NCBI GenBank assembly: GCA_030040815.1
Contig: JASHSZ010000557.1
Span: 1 to 9,436, forward strand
Direction: 5' to 3'
Origin: Streptosporangiaceae bacterium
GTDB taxonomy: Bacteria; Actinomycetota; Actinomycetes; Streptosporangiales; Streptosporangiaceae
DNA: 9,436 nucleotides
Under the pieces are notes generated by a model that saw only the letters and a list, made by a program, of their open reading frames with translations, was not told the origin of the DNA and did no database searches. Numbering within the stretch: position 1 is the stretch's first letter; each line of letters opens with the position of its first letter. A program made the position numbers and the translations under genes. This document shows positions 1 through 6,060 of the stretch, piece by piece.

Positions 1-2
1 AG

Positions 3-1616
3 CCGGCCAGGGCCGCCCTGCTGCTCGACCTGCGTGCGTCGCTGGCCGAGCAGGGCAACCTCCCCATGAGCACCGACGACCTAACGGAGGCCCTGCGGTT
101 GGTCGGTGACGGCCGGCACGAGGCCGTCCGGGCCCGGGTGCTGGCCAGCCTGGCCCACGTGCTGCATCGGCAGAACGCGGATGGGCAAGCCCGGCCGACC
201 GCAGCGGAAGCGCTGGCGATCGCGCGGGAGGAAAACGAGCCGCGGACGCAGGCCGAGGCCCTGCTCACGCTGGCGGTGCTGGAGACCGACGGTGCGACGT
301 CCGGCGAGGGCTCCGACGTGCTGCGCATGCTCGCCGAGGCCCGCGCCGCCGCTGAGGAGGCTCGCGACTGCAGCGTGCTGGTGTGAGCCGCGATCAACGA
401 ATCGCACGTGCTCGAGGGCATGGGCGAGCACGTGCTGGCCGCCGAGGTGGCGCGCAGCGGCCTGGCCGAGGCGGCCCGGTATGGCCTGTCCCGCACGTCG
501 GGTGCCATCTTGGCGGTCAACGTCGCCGAGCCGCTGATCTCGGCTGGCAAGTGGGAGGACGCCGACGAGGTGATCACCGCCGCCATCGCCGCGCCGTCGA
601 CGGGACTGCACCGGAGTTCGCTGTGGCTCATCGCGGGCACGCTCGCGCTGGCTCGGGGGGACCTTACCGGCGCGACCGACGCGCTCGGCCGGGCTGGCGA
701 CCTGATTGCAGCCCGGCCGTACCGGTCGCAGAGCCACCTGCCCCATCTCCAGCTGCAAATCGAGCTCGCCGCCGCCTGCGATCAGCCCGGTCAGGCCCTG
801 GCGGTGGCGCAGGACACGCTGGCGGCGCACGACCTGCAGCCGAACCCGCGGTATGCCTGGCCGCTGCTGCGAGCCACGGCCCGGGTCGCAGCCGATGTGC
901 TGACGCGACCGCCGGCGGCGCGGATGGCCGCCGACGCCGAGCTGGCCGCCAGCGTGCTGGCGACGGCGAGAGAGGTCGCGGCCGACCTTGAGGTCACCTG
1001 GCCGGTGCAGGCGGCGCTCGAACGCACGTTTCGGGCGGAAGCCAGCCGGGCCGACGCCGCGCAGGCCAACAGCGCGGCCGCCGACAGCACGGCTGACCGG
1101 GCGTCGGCTGACGCTGGGACGCTCTGGTGGGCGGCAGTAGCCGCGTGGGACCAGCTCGGCGAGCCGCTGCCGCTCGGATATGCCCTGTACCGGGCCGCCG
1201 AAGCTGCGCTACCAGGATCCGCCGGCCGGGCCGCGGCAGCGATCCCGCTGAACCGCGCCGCCGAGATAGCCCGCGAGCTTAGCGCTGCCCGGCTGCTGGC
1301 CGACGTCACCGAGCTAGCGCGGCGGGCCCGGATCCCCCTGCTGGGCGAGCCGGCGGTGGCAGAACCGACGCCTGCCGGCCTGACGCGGCGGGAGATGGAG
1401 GTGCTACGCCTGGTCGCGGCCGGAGCGAGCAACGCGGCGATCGCCGCACAGCTGTTCATCTCGCCCAAGACCGTGAGCGTGCATGTGTCGAGCATCCTGG
1501 CCAAGCTCGGTGCAGCAAGCCGCGGCGAAGCCGCCGCCATCGCGCACCGGCGCGGCCTGCTCTCCGAGACGGCTGGCGGGGGCGCCGCGGCCAGCGGGGG
1601 CGCCGCCGCGCGCTAG
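3..1616 (+). pseudogene. LuxR-family LAL transcriptional regulator, 5' truncated by the window and interrupted by an in-frame TGA
   Basis: This is the C-terminal part of a large ATP-binding LuxR-type (LAL) regulator. The frame is open from position 3; the N-terminal ATPase part would lie outside the window. The visible part is an alpha-helical TPR-like region rich in Ala, Leu and Arg. It is followed at about 1380-1566 by a LuxR DNA-binding domain that opens LTRREMEVLRLVAAG, contains ISPKTVSVHVSSIL and continues to AIAHRRGLL. The reading frame is broken by TGA at 384-386. Sequence on both sides reads as one family protein: EEARDCSVLV, stop, AAINESHVLEGMGEHV. Family members usually have Arg where the stop sits, so CGA to TGA is the simplest explanation. 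Restart at GTG 408 or ATG 420 would give a roughly 400-residue DNA-binding fragment without the ATPase; neither start has a convincing ribosome site. A short Gly/Ala tail is encoded by a 13-bp repeat. Family assignment is firm; loss of function is inferred. Confidence 0.85.
1576..1606 (+). repeat. 13-bp direct repeat in the 3' end of the LAL gene
   Basis: GCGGGGGCGCCGC occurs at 1576-1588 and again at 1594-1606, 18 bp apart. It encodes the low-complexity Gly/Ala tail after the helix-turn-helix. Each copy contains the palindrome GGCGCC, so this stretch could form hairpins near the tail-to-tail gene junction at 1613-1616. It is probably a slippage product without function. Confidence 0.6.
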
Positions 1617-2074
1617 ACCCGCAGAACCGCGATCCGCTCTGCCCGTTCGGCCCGGTTCGCCGGTCAGCCGGGCCATGTCCTCCGGGTCGCTCGTCAGCAG
1701 CACGACGGGGCGCGGCAGGCCAAGTGCGACTGCCGCCAGCACCGCGTCGATCGTGCACCGATGCCCGGACAACCCCGACCAGCCGGGCAGTTCGGCCGCC
1801 GCCCGTTGTCGATGGGCACAACGGTGATCTCCTTCAATGCCCGATGCACCTTGGCGTCCTGCGCCGTGCCACGGAGCACTTCCGCCAGCACCGACGCGGC
1901 CGTGACAACCTCAGCGTCACGCTCCCAGACCGCCTCAAGGCGCCGAAGCGTCCGCGCGTCGCCGTTGGCGAACTTGACGATTCCCTCGGCGTCCAGCACG
2001 AGCCCGCCGCCTACTCGCGCACGCAATCCGGCCACTCTTTCCTCGCGCGAGTAGGACTGAAGGGCCCGCCTCAT
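1613..2074 (-). pseudogene. PIN-domain (VapC-like) protein with two compensating frameshifts
   Basis: PIN domains are metal-dependent ribonucleases, often toxins. Reading from ATG at 2074, the frame gives RVGGGLVLDAEGIVKFANGD (first acidic residue D28) and VVTAASVLAEVLRG (E65), up to VVPIDN at about 1805. The homology then continues one frame over, from about 1802: AAAELPGWSGLSGHRCTIDA, then VVLLTSDPEDMARLTGE, with the last two conserved Asp positions. From about 1651 it returns to the first frame as AERAERIAVLRV and a TAG at 1613-1615. This fits one missing base near 1803-1804 and one extra G near 1652. The four acidic active-site positions are all present but in two frames. The start has AGGAGG only 2 nt upstream, overlapping the stop of the phosphatase gene; a later in-frame GTG at V21 is possible. 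No antitoxin gene is visible next to it. It could be a decayed toxin gene or carry two sequencing errors. Confidence 0.75.
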
Positions 2075-2080
2075 CGCCTC

Positions 2081-2620
2081 CTAGCGAGCGAGGTACTCCC
2101 AGCCGGGCTGCCAGCTGAAGTCGCGGTTGATCAACTCTTCCAGCGGCGTACCGAGCAGCGCAATCTCCAGGCCCCAGCGGGTGGCGACGTGACCGATGAC
2201 CAGCACCCGCTGGCCAGACCAGCGCAGCGGTAGGTCCACCAAAAACCGGCCGATTCGGTCGGTCGCCTGCCGCCAGGTCTCCCCGCCGCCCGGATACGGA
2301 TGGTCCAGGTATCGCAGCCGGTTGGCGTGCACCTCCGCAACCGGCATCCCGTTCAGCGACCCGTAGTCGCACTCGCGCAGCCGCCAGTCCAGCAGTACCG
2401 GGATCCCGGTCCCGTCGAAGGCGATGCTCGCCGTTTTCACCGACCGCGCCAGGTCCGAGCAGAACACCGCGGCCAGACCGTCCGCGACTCGGCGGCGGCC
2501 AAGCTCAGCGGCCAGTTCCCGGCCCGCTGCCGAGAGACGGCCGGGCAGCCAGCCGGTGGCGCGCCCGGCCTCGTTGTCCTCGGTTAACGAGTGCGTCTCA
2601 TACACGATCTGCACAGGCAT
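2081..2620 (-). CDS. Histidine phosphatase superfamily protein (phosphoglycerate-mutase-like) with altered RHG motif
   Basis: The 179-residue protein has the order of a histidine phosphatase. The phospho-acceptor region is VYETHSLTEDN (H10), followed by ATGWLPGRLS, AVFCSDLARS (R59), RLRECDYGSLNG (E83) and VLVIGHVATRWG (second catalytic His, H144). The usual Arg-His-Gly acceptor motif reads Thr-His-Ser here, so the Arg that normally contacts phosphate is missing. I recall an actinobacterial subgroup with the same ETHS and ATGWLPG signatures, so this is probably a subfamily trait. Substrate unknown. I chose ATG 2620 because the family N-terminus begins MPVQIVYE and GGGAG lies 4 nt upstream; the frame is open to 2683 but that extension looks non-coding. 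The PIN gene starts 6 bp after this stop on the same strand, so they are probably co-transcribed. Confidence 0.85.
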   Translation of the reverse strand: MPVQIVYETHSLTEDNEAGRATGWLPGRLSAAGRELAAELGRRRVADGLAAVFCSDLARSVKTASIAFDGTGIPVLLDWRLRECDYGSLNGMPVAEVHANRLRYLDHPYPGGGETWRQATDRIGRFLVDLPLRWSGQRVLVIGHVATRWGLEIALLGTPLEELINRDFSWQPGWEYLAR

Positions 2621-2699
2621 GGCACTCCCGCAGCGCGATCGCCCGGAACACGCTCTGCCGTGGCAGGCCGCCGGACTCGACATCGAGAGGAAAGTACTA

Positions 2700-2728
2700 A
2701 TTGTATTATTATGTCCTGCATATACGAC
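2700..2728 (-). promoter_or_regulatory. Possible promoter of the phosphatase/PIN operon
   Basis: On the minus strand TACAAT (2705 to 2700) is a good -10 hexamer in the most A+T-rich part of the gap, about 80 nt before the start at 2620. No good -35 lies at the expected distance; GTCGTA (2728 to 2723, 17-nt spacer) is a poor match. TGTC-N10-GACA (2712-2729) overlaps this region and could be an operator. The same A+T-rich block also holds TATTAT (2704-2709) on the plus strand, so the direction is uncertain. Confidence 0.25.
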
Positions 2729-2852
2729 ACCAGTTTGTTAGCTGACGGCTTGACCGAGCCAGCAATCGATACGATCGTCTCGCCAATCGTCCGCCAGGAT
2801 TTCATTGCGCTAGAGAGCCGTTGCGCAGGCACCGACCGACAAGGGTCATCTC

Positions 2853-3011
2853 ATGGCCGCTCCACCGGGAGGATCGTACGACCCCCATGGCGGGTCGCCG
2901 TGGGCAGTGCCCAGGGTCGCAGCGGCTCAGTGCGCGTTATGGGTGCGCAGATGGGACGTTACGCCGACGGAGATCTTAAGCTGGTGGCCCGATTTCGAAG
3001 GGCTTCCGTAG
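2853..3011 (+). CDS. Possible small protein of 52 residues, unknown function
   Basis: The frame runs from ATG 2853 to TAG 3009-3011 and encodes a 52-residue peptide. It starts MAAPPGGSYDPHGGSPWAVP and ends with WDVTPTEILSWWPDFEGLP. AAGGGT at 2841-2846, 6 nt upstream, could serve as a ribosome site. The composition (Pro/Gly-rich first half, five Trp in the second half, no runs of Arg) looks more protein-like than the other frames here. It contains two TTA codons and fewer G/C third positions than the flanking operons, like the membrane gene that starts 52 bp after it. I do not recognise the family. A chance ORF is quite possible. Confidence 0.3.
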   Translation: MAAPPGGSYDPHGGSPWAVPRVAAAQCALWVRRWDVTPTEILSWWPDFEGLP

Positions 3012-3049
3012 CATTTCCAAGAATTGAATGGAAAGGCCAAATCGGCGAT

Positions 3050-3054
3050 GGAGG
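3050..3054 (+). promoter_or_regulatory. Ribosome binding site that sets the PASTA gene start
   Basis: GGAGG at 3050-3054 lies 9 nt before ATG 3064. It favours that start over the in-frame ATG at 3028, which has no such site and would add an Arg-rich 12-residue leader before the membrane helices. Confidence 0.7.
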
Positions 3055-3063
3055 CGAGAATCT

Positions 3064-3618
3064 ATGATCTCTACGGGTTCCAATTCAGCAGCCACTGCCC
3101 ACGCCCCGCTGTATCTGGGCGGCATGGCTGCGTTGATCCTTCTCATCGGCATGCTGATCCTCTGGATTCGCTTTGCCCTCGGAAAGGATGCAGCCGGACG
3201 CTCCTCAGTAAACGCTGACAAGACGATGATCCGCAGCTGGCTCGCCGTTGCACTCGTCGCGGGCCTCTTGTTATTCGCGACCGGATCCTTCTTCATCGCC
3301 AATGCCAACCTGCAGAGTCTGCTGATGGGCGGAGTCATCGCGTCAGCTGGGACGGCAGTGGCCTTCTACTTCTCATCGAAGTCATCGGAGCAGACCCAAC
3401 AAAACCTTCTGCACGCCGCACTGGGCAGTCAGATCATCCTTCCGGATCTAACGACCGGCACGGTTGGTGACGCGCAAAAAATTGCAAACGCGCTGCAGCT
3501 GACGCTCGCCATCTCACCCACAGGCGCTGCAGCCGCAGCCACAGTATCGTCGACAAGTCCGCCAGCAGGCAGCATGGTCAGGCCGGGCACGACGGTAGCG
3601 GTCACTGCGCAAACCTGA
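3064..3618 (+). CDS. Small membrane protein with three predicted helices and one C-terminal PASTA domain
   Basis: The 184-residue protein has hydrophobic segments at about residues 16-39, 58-79 and 84-103, joined by a basic loop (K41, R46, K53, R57) and a very short second loop. A polar linker (SSKSSEQTQQNLLHAALGSQ) leads to one PASTA-like domain at about 125-184: ILPDLTTGTVGDAQKIANAL, a SPTGA turn, STSPPAGSMVRPG, ending TVAVTAQT. PASTA domains usually bind muropeptides or beta-lactams outside the cell, as in serine/threonine kinases and penicillin-binding proteins; here there is no kinase or transpeptidase. The positive-inside rule puts the basic loop in the cytoplasm, which would leave the C-terminal PASTA domain inside, contrary to the usual topology. 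The gene stands alone and uses TTA and other A/T-ending codons more than the neighbouring operons, suggesting foreign origin or weak expression. PASTA call fairly sure; function unknown. Confidence 0.8.
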   Translation: MISTGSNSAATAHAPLYLGGMAALILLIGMLILWIRFALGKDAAGRSSVNADKTMIRSWLAVALVAGLLLFATGSFFIANANLQSLLMGGVIASAGTAVAFYFSSKSSEQTQQNLLHAALGSQIILPDLTTGTVGDAQKIANALQLTLAISPTGAAAAATVSSTSPPAGSMVRPGTTVAVTAQT

Positions 3619-3641
3619 TGCATTCAGAGCTTGCAGCGACC

Positions 3642-3667
3642 GGGCGGCGGCAAGCGGCCGCCGGCCC
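3642..3667. terminator. GC-rich hairpin between convergent genes, likely bidirectional terminator
   Basis: GGGC (3642-3645) plus GGCGGC (3646-3651) pairs with GCCGCC (3657-3662) and GCCC (3664-3667). The loop is AAGCG and one G is bulged, giving a 10-bp stem. It lies between the stop of the PASTA gene (3618) and the stop of rocD (3696), which converge on it. No U-tract follows, which is common for hairpin terminators in high-G+C actinobacteria. The structure is seen; termination is inferred. Confidence 0.5.
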
Positions 3668-3695
3668 ACGCTACCGGCGTTCCCGCCCTGATGGG

Positions 3696-4904
3696 TTACC
3701 GGAGAATGGCCTCGAGCTGGTCGATGGCCCAGTCCAGGTCCTGCTCGCTGATAACCAGCGGCGGCGCGAGCCTGATGGTCGATCCGTGCGTGTCCTTGGC
3801 CAGCACGCGGCGCTCAGCCAGCCGTTCGCAAGCCTTTCGACCAGACACGCGAATGAACTCGATACCGGCCCACAGCCCGCGGCCGCGGACCTCCCGCACC
3901 TCGCTGCTTGGCAGGTCGCGCAGTCGGTTGTGCAGGTGGGTACCCAGCTTCGCCGACCGCTCCTGGTACTCCCCGGTCGCCAACATGGCGATGACCTCGC
4001 GGGCGATCGCGCAGGCCAGGGGGTTGCCACCGAAGGTCGACCCGTGCTGCCCGGGCTTGAAGACACCGAGGATCTCCGCCGACGACACCACGGCCGAGAT
4101 CGGCACGATGCCGCCGCCTAGAGCCTTGCCCAGGATGTACATGTCGGGGACGACGTCCTCATGCTCGCAGGCGAAGGTGGTCCCGGTCCGGCCGAGGCCG
4201 GACTGGATCTCGTCGGCGATGAAGAGGATGCCGCGCGCCGTGCAGAGGTCGCGTATGCCGGTGAGGAAGCCGGGCGGCGGGATCAGCACGCCCGCCTCGC
4301 CCTGGATCGGCTCGGCGAGCACGGCGACCACGTTCTCGTCGAGGGCGGCATCGAGCGCCCGCAGGTCTCCGTAGGGCACGATCCGAAAGCCGGGGGTGTA
4401 CGGCCCGAACCCGTCCCTGGCCTCCGGATCGGTGGAGAAGCTCACGATGGTCGTGGTCCGGCCGTGGAAGTTGCCGTCGAACACGACGATCACTGCCTCG
4501 CCCTCGGGCACGCCCTTGACCTGGTAGCCCCACTTGCGCGCGGTCTTGATCGCGGTCTCGACCGCCTCCGCGCCGGTGTTCATGGGCAGCACCATTTCCA
4601 TGCCTGCCAGCTCGGCGAGCTCGGCGCAGAACGGGCCGAACTGGTCGTGCTCGAACGCCCGGCTGACCAGGGTGACGCGCTCGAGCTGGCGCTGCGCCGC
4701 CGCGACCAGGCGCGGATGCCGGTGGCCGAAGTTGAGGGCCGAGTAGGCAGCCAGCATGTCGAGGTAGCGGGTGCCGTCGACGTCGGTGACCCAGGAGCCC
4801 TCGGCCTCGGCGATCACCACTGGCAGCGGGTGGTAGTTGTGCGCGCTGTATGCCTCTGCCTGCGCGCGTAGCTGGGCGGCTCGCGGGCCGGCCGTTCCTG
4901 CCAT
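3696..4904 (-). CDS. rocD: Ornithine aminotransferase (ornithine--oxo-acid transaminase)
   Basis: This PLP-dependent class III aminotransferase transfers the delta-amino group of ornithine to 2-oxoglutarate. The products are glutamate-5-semialdehyde and glutamate, in the cytoplasm. The 402-residue length is normal. Visible motifs are NYHPLPVVIAEAEG near the N-terminus, MNTGAEAVETAIKTARKWGY (phosphate-binding turn T110-G111-A112), FDGNFHGRT, LAEPIQGEAGV, the IADEIQSGLGRTG strand (D231, Q234), the PLP lysine K260 in ILGKALGGG, and HGSTFGGNPLAC. These match RocD better than acetylornithine (ArgD) or GABA transaminases. The start has AGGAGG 6 nt upstream. It lies 46 bp downstream of the ddaH-like gene on the same strand, so the two probably form one operon whose hydrolase supplies ornithine or a precursor. 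No lesions are seen. Confidence 0.93.
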   Translation of the reverse strand: MAGTAGPRAAQLRAQAEAYSAHNYHPLPVVIAEAEGSWVTDVDGTRYLDMLAAYSALNFGHRHPRLVAAAQRQLERVTLVSRAFEHDQFGPFCAELAELAGMEMVLPMNTGAEAVETAIKTARKWGYQVKGVPEGEAVIVVFDGNFHGRTTTIVSFSTDPEARDGFGPYTPGFRIVPYGDLRALDAALDENVVAVLAEPIQGEAGVLIPPPGFLTGIRDLCTARGILFIADEIQSGLGRTGTTFACEHEDVVPDMYILGKALGGGIVPISAVVSSAEILGVFKPGQHGSTFGGNPLACAIAREVIAMLATGEYQERSAKLGTHLHNRLRDLPSSEVREVRGRGLWAGIEFIRVSGRKACERLAERRVLAKDTHGSTIRLAPPLVISEQDLDWAIDQLEAILR

Positions 4905-4950
4905 GACTCGCCTCCTGCGGGTGATTGGGGGCTCAGGGGTTGCCGCCTGG

Positions 4951-5781
4951 CTACCGCAGCTCCAGCGTGCAGCACTTCGGTCCGCCGCCGGCCTTCAGCA
5001 GCTCGGACAGGTCGACCCCGATCGGGGTGAAGCCAGCGGCGGCCAGCTGTGCGGCCAGGCCGGTGGCCTGCGCTGGCAGCACCACGTGCTGGCCGTCGCT
5101 GACTGCATTGAGGCCGAGCACCTCGGCGTCCTCGTCCTTGGCCTCGATCAGCTCGGCGAAGTACCCGGCGAGCGCGGCCCGGCTCGCGTCGTCGAATGCC
5201 GGGGGGTAGTACGCCGCGACGTCCTCGGACAGCACTGCAAGCGCGGTATCCAGGTGGTAGAAGCGCGGGTCTACCAGGCGCAGGCTGACGACCGGCAGGC
5301 CGAATAGGTCGGCCAGCTCGGGCACGATCGCCTCGGTGGTGCGGAAACCGTGGCCGGCCAGTACCGCCCGGCCGGCGTACGCGATGTCGCCCTCGCCCTC
5401 GTTGACGACCACGGCCTCGCGGATTTCCGCGCCGTCCTGGCCGTAGCCGTGCTCGCGGAGCCAGGAAAGATAGACAGCGGCCTCGGGCTGACGCTCGGGG
5501 TGCCGGAACCGGGCGCCGAGTACCTTGCCGCCGATAACGGTAGCGCCGTTGGCGGCGAACACCATGTCGGGCAGGCCGGGCAGGGCGGGGATCATGTGTA
5601 CGGTGTGGCCGAGGCTGGTGAATACGTTGCGCAGCCGCTGCCACTGGTTCATCGCCGTGTCGACGTCGACTGGCTCGTCCGGGTTCATCCACGGGTTGAT
5701 GGCGTATTCCACCGCGAAGTATTCCGGCGGGCACATGAGGTACGTGCGCGCTCGGGTGACCGGTCGCGTGGTCTGCGTCAT
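4951..5781 (-). CDS. ddaH: DdaH-like guanidino hydrolase (dimethylargininase / arginine-dihydrolase type)
   Basis: This 276-residue member of the amidinotransferase/DDAH superfamily hydrolyses a guanidino group. Conserved features are YLMCPPEYFAVEYAINPWMN at the N-terminus, LPDMVFAANGATVIGGK (D72, N78), ARFRHPERQPE, NEGEGD (129-132), the catalytic His in FYHLDTAL (H176), and the catalytic Cys near the end in GGGPKCCTLEL (probably C270). The family contains enzymes turning dimethylarginine into citrulline plus dimethylamine, and others (AgrE/ArgZ type) turning arginine directly into ornithine. Because rocD follows 46 bp later, an ornithine-forming activity is attractive, but the sequence alone does not decide. 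The start at 5781 has GGGAG 6 nt upstream and the N-terminus fits the family. No Lrp/AsnC regulator, a common neighbour of such pairs, is seen in the window. The symbol is therefore provisional. Confidence 0.85.
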   Translation of the reverse strand: MTQTTRPVTRARTYLMCPPEYFAVEYAINPWMNPDEPVDVDTAMNQWQRLRNVFTSLGHTVHMIPALPGLPDMVFAANGATVIGGKVLGARFRHPERQPEAAVYLSWLREHGYGQDGAEIREAVVVNEGEGDIAYAGRAVLAGHGFRTTEAIVPELADLFGLPVVSLRLVDPRFYHLDTALAVLSEDVAAYYPPAFDDASRAALAGYFAELIEAKDEDAEVLGLNAVSDGQHVVLPAQATGLAAQLAAAGFTPIGVDLSELLKAGGGPKCCTLELR

Positions 5782-5854
5782 GAAGCGCTCCCGTTCGGCG
5801 GATGAGTACAGATGAGTGCGGGTGTAACCGTGCAGATCCGTGCGGACAGGATTA

Positions 5855-5875
5855 TTGGGGACGGGCAGTTCCCAA
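5855..5875. promoter_or_regulatory. Inverted repeat upstream of ddaH-rocD, candidate operator
   Basis: TTGGGGAC (5855-5862) and GTTCCCAA (5868-5875) are 8-bp arms with one mismatch, separated by GGGCA. The repeat lies about 75 bp before the ddaH start, in the only gap that can hold this operon's promoter. A second small repeat, GTAG-N5-CTAC, is at 5882-5894. Size and place suit a dimeric regulator, but no protein can be named. A hairpin ending the upstream cysS transcript is unlikely to be the role, since cysS ends at 6061 and other sequence lies between. Confidence 0.4.
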
Positions 5876-5941
5876 CCGTTCGTAGTCTTTCTACCCTAGG
5901 GGCCACAGGTCACGGCTGGCACTCGCGCCTCATGCGTGTGG

Positions 5942-5988
5942 GCGGCGATCCGTTGCGTTGCCAGGCGCCTGTGCGGCGATCCGTTGCG
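5942..5988. repeat. Two 16-bp direct repeats 31 bp apart
   Basis: GCGGCGATCCGTTGCG is present exactly at 5942-5957 and 5973-5988. The spacing is 31 bp, close to three helical turns. They lie in the non-coding gap between cysS (stop at 6061) and ddaH (start at 5781), upstream of ddaH. They may be paired binding sites or the remains of a small duplication. Only two copies exist, so this is not a CRISPR array. Confidence 0.6.
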
Positions 5989-6060
5989 CGCCGGGCGGTG
6001 TGCCCACGGCATCCCGGCCGAGCACCCGCGGGTCCTGACCGAGCACGCGGAGGCGGGCGA

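Larger units (their letters stand above)
2621..3063. other. Intergenic region of lower G+C between divergent genes
   Basis: This 443-bp gap separates the phosphatase/PIN operon (-) from the PASTA membrane gene (+). From about 2690 it is clearly richer in A+T than the surrounding genes, most of all at 2691-2730. It contains a possible minus-strand -10 box at 2700-2705 and the inverted arms TGTC (2712-2715) and GACA (2726-2729). It also holds a possible 52-codon ORF at 2853-3011 that includes the palindrome TCGTACGA (2874-2881). No RNA gene is recognisable. It must hold promoters for both flanking units. Confidence 0.6.

Noticed and set aside
81..1540. Long minus-strand open frames opposite the LAL regulator (81-830 and 791-1540)
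   Set aside because: Their Arg- or Ala/Ser-rich composition is that of antisense frames in high-G+C DNA; the plus strand carries the LuxR domain.
2584..2832. Minus-strand frame of 82 codons over the start of the phosphatase gene
   Set aside because: It overlaps the phosphatase start in another frame, has an Arg/Cys-rich end and no family resemblance.
2871..2884. Imperfect palindrome GGATCGTACGACCC
   Set aside because: Short, inside the possible small ORF, and without a promoter next to it; too weak to call an operator.
2591..3067. A plus-strand 158-codon frame whose stop overlaps the PASTA start as ATGA
   Set aside because: The overlap looks like translational coupling, but its first third is antisense to the phosphatase gene. 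The later part is Arg/Gly-rich with no recognisable domain, and the overlap arises from the PASTA ribosome site region. Kept as a low-probability alternative to the small ORF at 2853.
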